NCBI GenBank assembly: GCA_022264855.1
Contig: JABYQU010000010.1
Location: 186,001-250,000, forward strand
Reading direction: 5' to 3'
Length of the DNA stretch: 64,000 nucleotides
Origin: Lenzites betulinus
Taxonomy: Eukaryota > Basidiomycota > Agaricomycetes > Polyporales > Polyporaceae
Shown here piece by piece: positions 61,740-64,000 of this stretch (its first letter is position 1; each line of letters starts with the position of its first letter). The notes beneath the pieces are model-generated. The model made no database searches. It worked only from the letters and a program-made list of their open reading frames with translations, and was not told the origin of the DNA. A program made the position numbers and the translations under genes.

Positions 61740-63283
61740 CTAAGCCCGCATCCGCGTCCGCATGCCGGTAAACAGGCGTACGACCGGATTCGACGCTCTC
61801 TTGTCCGTCTTCAGCTCCGCGAGGCGCGTACCGGCCATGGTGATGTCGCACTCGGACGGCGTGTGCGCGTCGAGCGCGAGGTCGGGTATGGCGCCTGCGA
61901 GGTCCGCCGCGAGCGTCGCGGGGGTCGCCGGCCCGTCGCTCTCGCAACTCGACTCGGACTCGTACGACGGCTCTGGCGACTCGGCGAACGCGGGCGGCCC
62001 GCCGTTGACGGACCACACTTCGTCGAGGGTGTCCGTGGAGGATACGTCGCTGCCGTTCACGAATGTGCTCTCCGTCGCGACGCAGGTCGCGGTTGCGGCG
62101 ATGTCAATGGGCGTTGCGGGGGTGGTGATGAAGTCCGCCGTCGCGTTCGCGTAGAGCGCGATGGGGCGGGGCTCCCAACTCTCGCCGTGGAAGCCGCGTG
62201 CCGCCTGGGGGCGATTCTGCTCGGTGATGTCCTCCTCTCCCTCCGGGGCGTGGGGCTCGGTGGGCTCTAGGAGAGACTCCTGGCTCGACTCCTGGATGGA
62301 GGTGAGGGTGCGGGAGGTGGACGGCGCGCCGGGGAAGAACGTGTCGATGGCGAGGATGGCCTTGCGGAGCTGGGGGATGGTGATGCGGCGCTCGGGGTCG
62401 ACCTCGAAGAGGCGGGCAAAGAGGCGGCTCGCGGCGTGTGAGATTTTGAGGTGCTGGCGGAGGAAGGGCGCGCCCTCGCTGAGGAAGTGGCGGAAGCCGT
62501 CATCGGTCTTGGGCGACGCGATGTGCCACGGGTTGCGGCCGGTCACCATGTTGCAGAGGACGGTGCCGAGTGCCCAGACGTCCGACGGGCCGGTGGCGTA
62601 GGGCCGCTTCTTGTGGAAGACGCCGAGACATTCTGTGAGCATAGCATGCGGTGAGTACGTGTCCTTGGACTGTGGAACGATGCTGCGAACTAACCTGGGC
62701 TCATGTAGAAGGAGCTGCCGCAGCCGAAATTGGCGCTCAGGCGTGTCTTGGTGGACAGCCCGAAGTCTGCCAAGTACACCTTCTGGTCGTCTCTCGAGCA
62801 GAGGATATTCTCCGGCTTCAAGTCGCGGTGGAAGATGCCCTGGGCGTGGCATGCCTCGACGGCGTCGACAATCTGGAGGAAGGTGTTCTTGATACCCTCG
62901 TCGTTGTTTACGAAGGCGGCGCGGTCGATGATCGCGTTGAAGAGGTCGCCGCCGTCGACAAGATCAAGCACAAGGAACATGTAGAATTCCTCCTCGATGA
63001 CGGCATGGAGGGAGACAACGTTCGAGTGCAATGACATTGCGCGGTGAAGAGCGATCTCGCGCTGCTGTTGGCGGGCGAGGACTGAGCCGCGCTCATGGCG
63101 GAGGAGGCACTTGACGGCGTAAAAGCGTTTTTGGTGGGAGCGAGCCGCAAGGTCCTCGGCAAGGTAGACAACACCGTACGCGCCGCTGCCGAGGCGCTTG
63201 CGGAAGTGCAAGTGGTAGGGGCCATGCGAGATACTAAGGCCGGCGAAGTCGGGAAGGATAGCGCTCATTTGAGGGCGGGCCAT
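61740..63283 (-). CDS. Ran1/Pat1-like serine/threonine protein kinase
   Basis: Exons 63283-62695 and 62632-61740 give 493 aa. The kinase domain covers about residues 20-300: GSGAYGVVYLAED (glycine loop), FYAVKCLL (Lys), EACHAQGIFHRDLKPENILC (catalytic loop), YLADFGLSTKTR (DFG) and YMSP|ECLG (APE), with the intron inside the activation segment end. FGCGSSFYMSPE and DVWALGTVLCNMVTGRNPW resemble the Ran1/Pat1, Sks1 and Vhs1 group, which senses nutrients and controls sexual differentiation in yeasts. The C-terminal 200 residues are Ser/Thr/Pro-rich and disordered, likely a regulatory tail. All catalytic residues are present. Confidence 0.9.
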
Positions 63284-64000
63284 GTCGATGCAAAGAGGAT
63301 TTGCGAGGAGGGCTGGTGAGTTGTGGTTGCGAAGGAGCGACGAGAGTACGTCGGGTGGATAGAGCGAGGTTGCGGGTTGTGCAAAGTTGCTTCGAGGTGC
63401 GAGTGCAGGTGTTAAGGGCTGCAGGATTGGTGAGTGACTGCGGGCTGCAGTGCCTCTCCTTTAACGTTTGCAGCGTCGGATGAGGAGGAACAGAACAAGC
63501 ACTGGGGCGCGGACACCCCAGCACGGATGTGCCCTCCGTATTTTAAAGGAGCCCCTGGACATCCGGGTGCCGCGCCCAGTATACGCAGGATGCTTACCAT
63601 CGCGGTTCTGACCAAGCGATCCGAGCTTGAAGCGCCCACATGTACAACTCGACGCATGCGCGGCACTCGGCTTTCAACTTACTCTTAGCCTCGATCGTAA
63701 CTCGAATCTCAGCGGATGACGTGTCCGACTCTTCGTGCCATGCCGAGCCGCAGGATGCAGTGCATATTCGGATATCCAGGTCCGCGTAGCGCAGCGCACG
63801 GGTGTCTGCGCGGAGTGCGTGGAAAGCGTTCTGTAGCCCGAATTCCGCGACTTTGCACATTCTGCAGTCATCCTCGTCCGCCTTGCTTGAGGCCTGCATC
63901 CGATCCTAACTCTCGGCCGCCGGGCGGGGGGAATGGGGAAGAACAGTTGTGAACGATTCGGAAGCGGATGAGTCAGATGGCGGGCTGTAGTCAACTCCTG
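63284..64000. other. Right end of the window
   Basis: About 720 bases upstream of the kinase gene. A minus-strand frame at 63594-63899 contains a few Cys pairs (CRMCK, CRACVE) and could be an exon of a gene beyond the edge, but nothing is recognised and I do not call it. Confidence 0.4.

Noticed and set aside
63594..63899. Minus-strand frame with Cys pairs at the right edge
   Set aside because: No family recognised and the gene would run out of the window. The Cys spacing does not match a known finger.

Overview
The window looks like nuclear DNA of a filamentous basidiomycete, most likely a wood-decay Agaricomycete. Evidence: GC-rich genes broken by many 50-90 nt GT-AG introns (one gene has 13 exons), a glyoxal oxidase, an ent-kaurene-oxidase-like P450, a pepsin-type protease, a WSC-domain protein, an intron-rich polysaccharide deacetylase, Agaricomycete-type F-box genes and fungal FunK1-like kinase fragments. 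No operons, CRISPR arrays or rRNA genes were seen. Species assignment is inference. Exon borders were placed by hand from splice consensus plus reading-frame continuity.

Layout. 1-19 kb: tail of an amino acid permease; an MPG-like DNA glycosylase; glyoxal oxidase; two related kinase-like fragments; a 10-exon GABA/choline-type permease; a 13-exon polysaccharide deacetylase; a Ser/Pro-rich orphan; a DUF7704-like membrane protein. 19-27 kb: a full-length LINE retrotransposon (about 6.7 kb, minus strand, two open ORFs, poly(A) tail, 16-bp target-site duplication) that has split a MYND zinc-finger gene exactly at an exon/intron boundary. 27-51 kb: a second MYND gene, F-box gene, WSC protein, P450, a LARP7/Pof8-like La protein, a NADAR-domain protein, an aspartic protease, a second F-box gene with a doubtful middle, an APH-like kinase, and a small conserved protein. 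51-55 kb: a sugar transporter gene split by a 1.24-kb terminal-inverted-repeat element. 55-64 kb: two tandem NEDD8/Rub1-type genes, the second without the C-terminal Gly-Gly; an AlkB-like dioxygenase; SAP18; and a Ran1/Pat1-like protein kinase.

The strongest unusual signals are (i) two coding genes interrupted by two unrelated transposable elements within 35 kb, both of which give an intact frame when the element and one target-site copy are removed on paper; (ii) the NEDD8 tandem pair in which one copy keeps length and exon plan but lost the conjugation tail; (iii) LINE architecture details (in-frame TAG-TAC-ATG between the ORFs, and a duplicated 5' junction); and (iv) MGxxxS N-termini, compatible with N-myristoylation, on the NADAR protein and on the pepsin-like protease.
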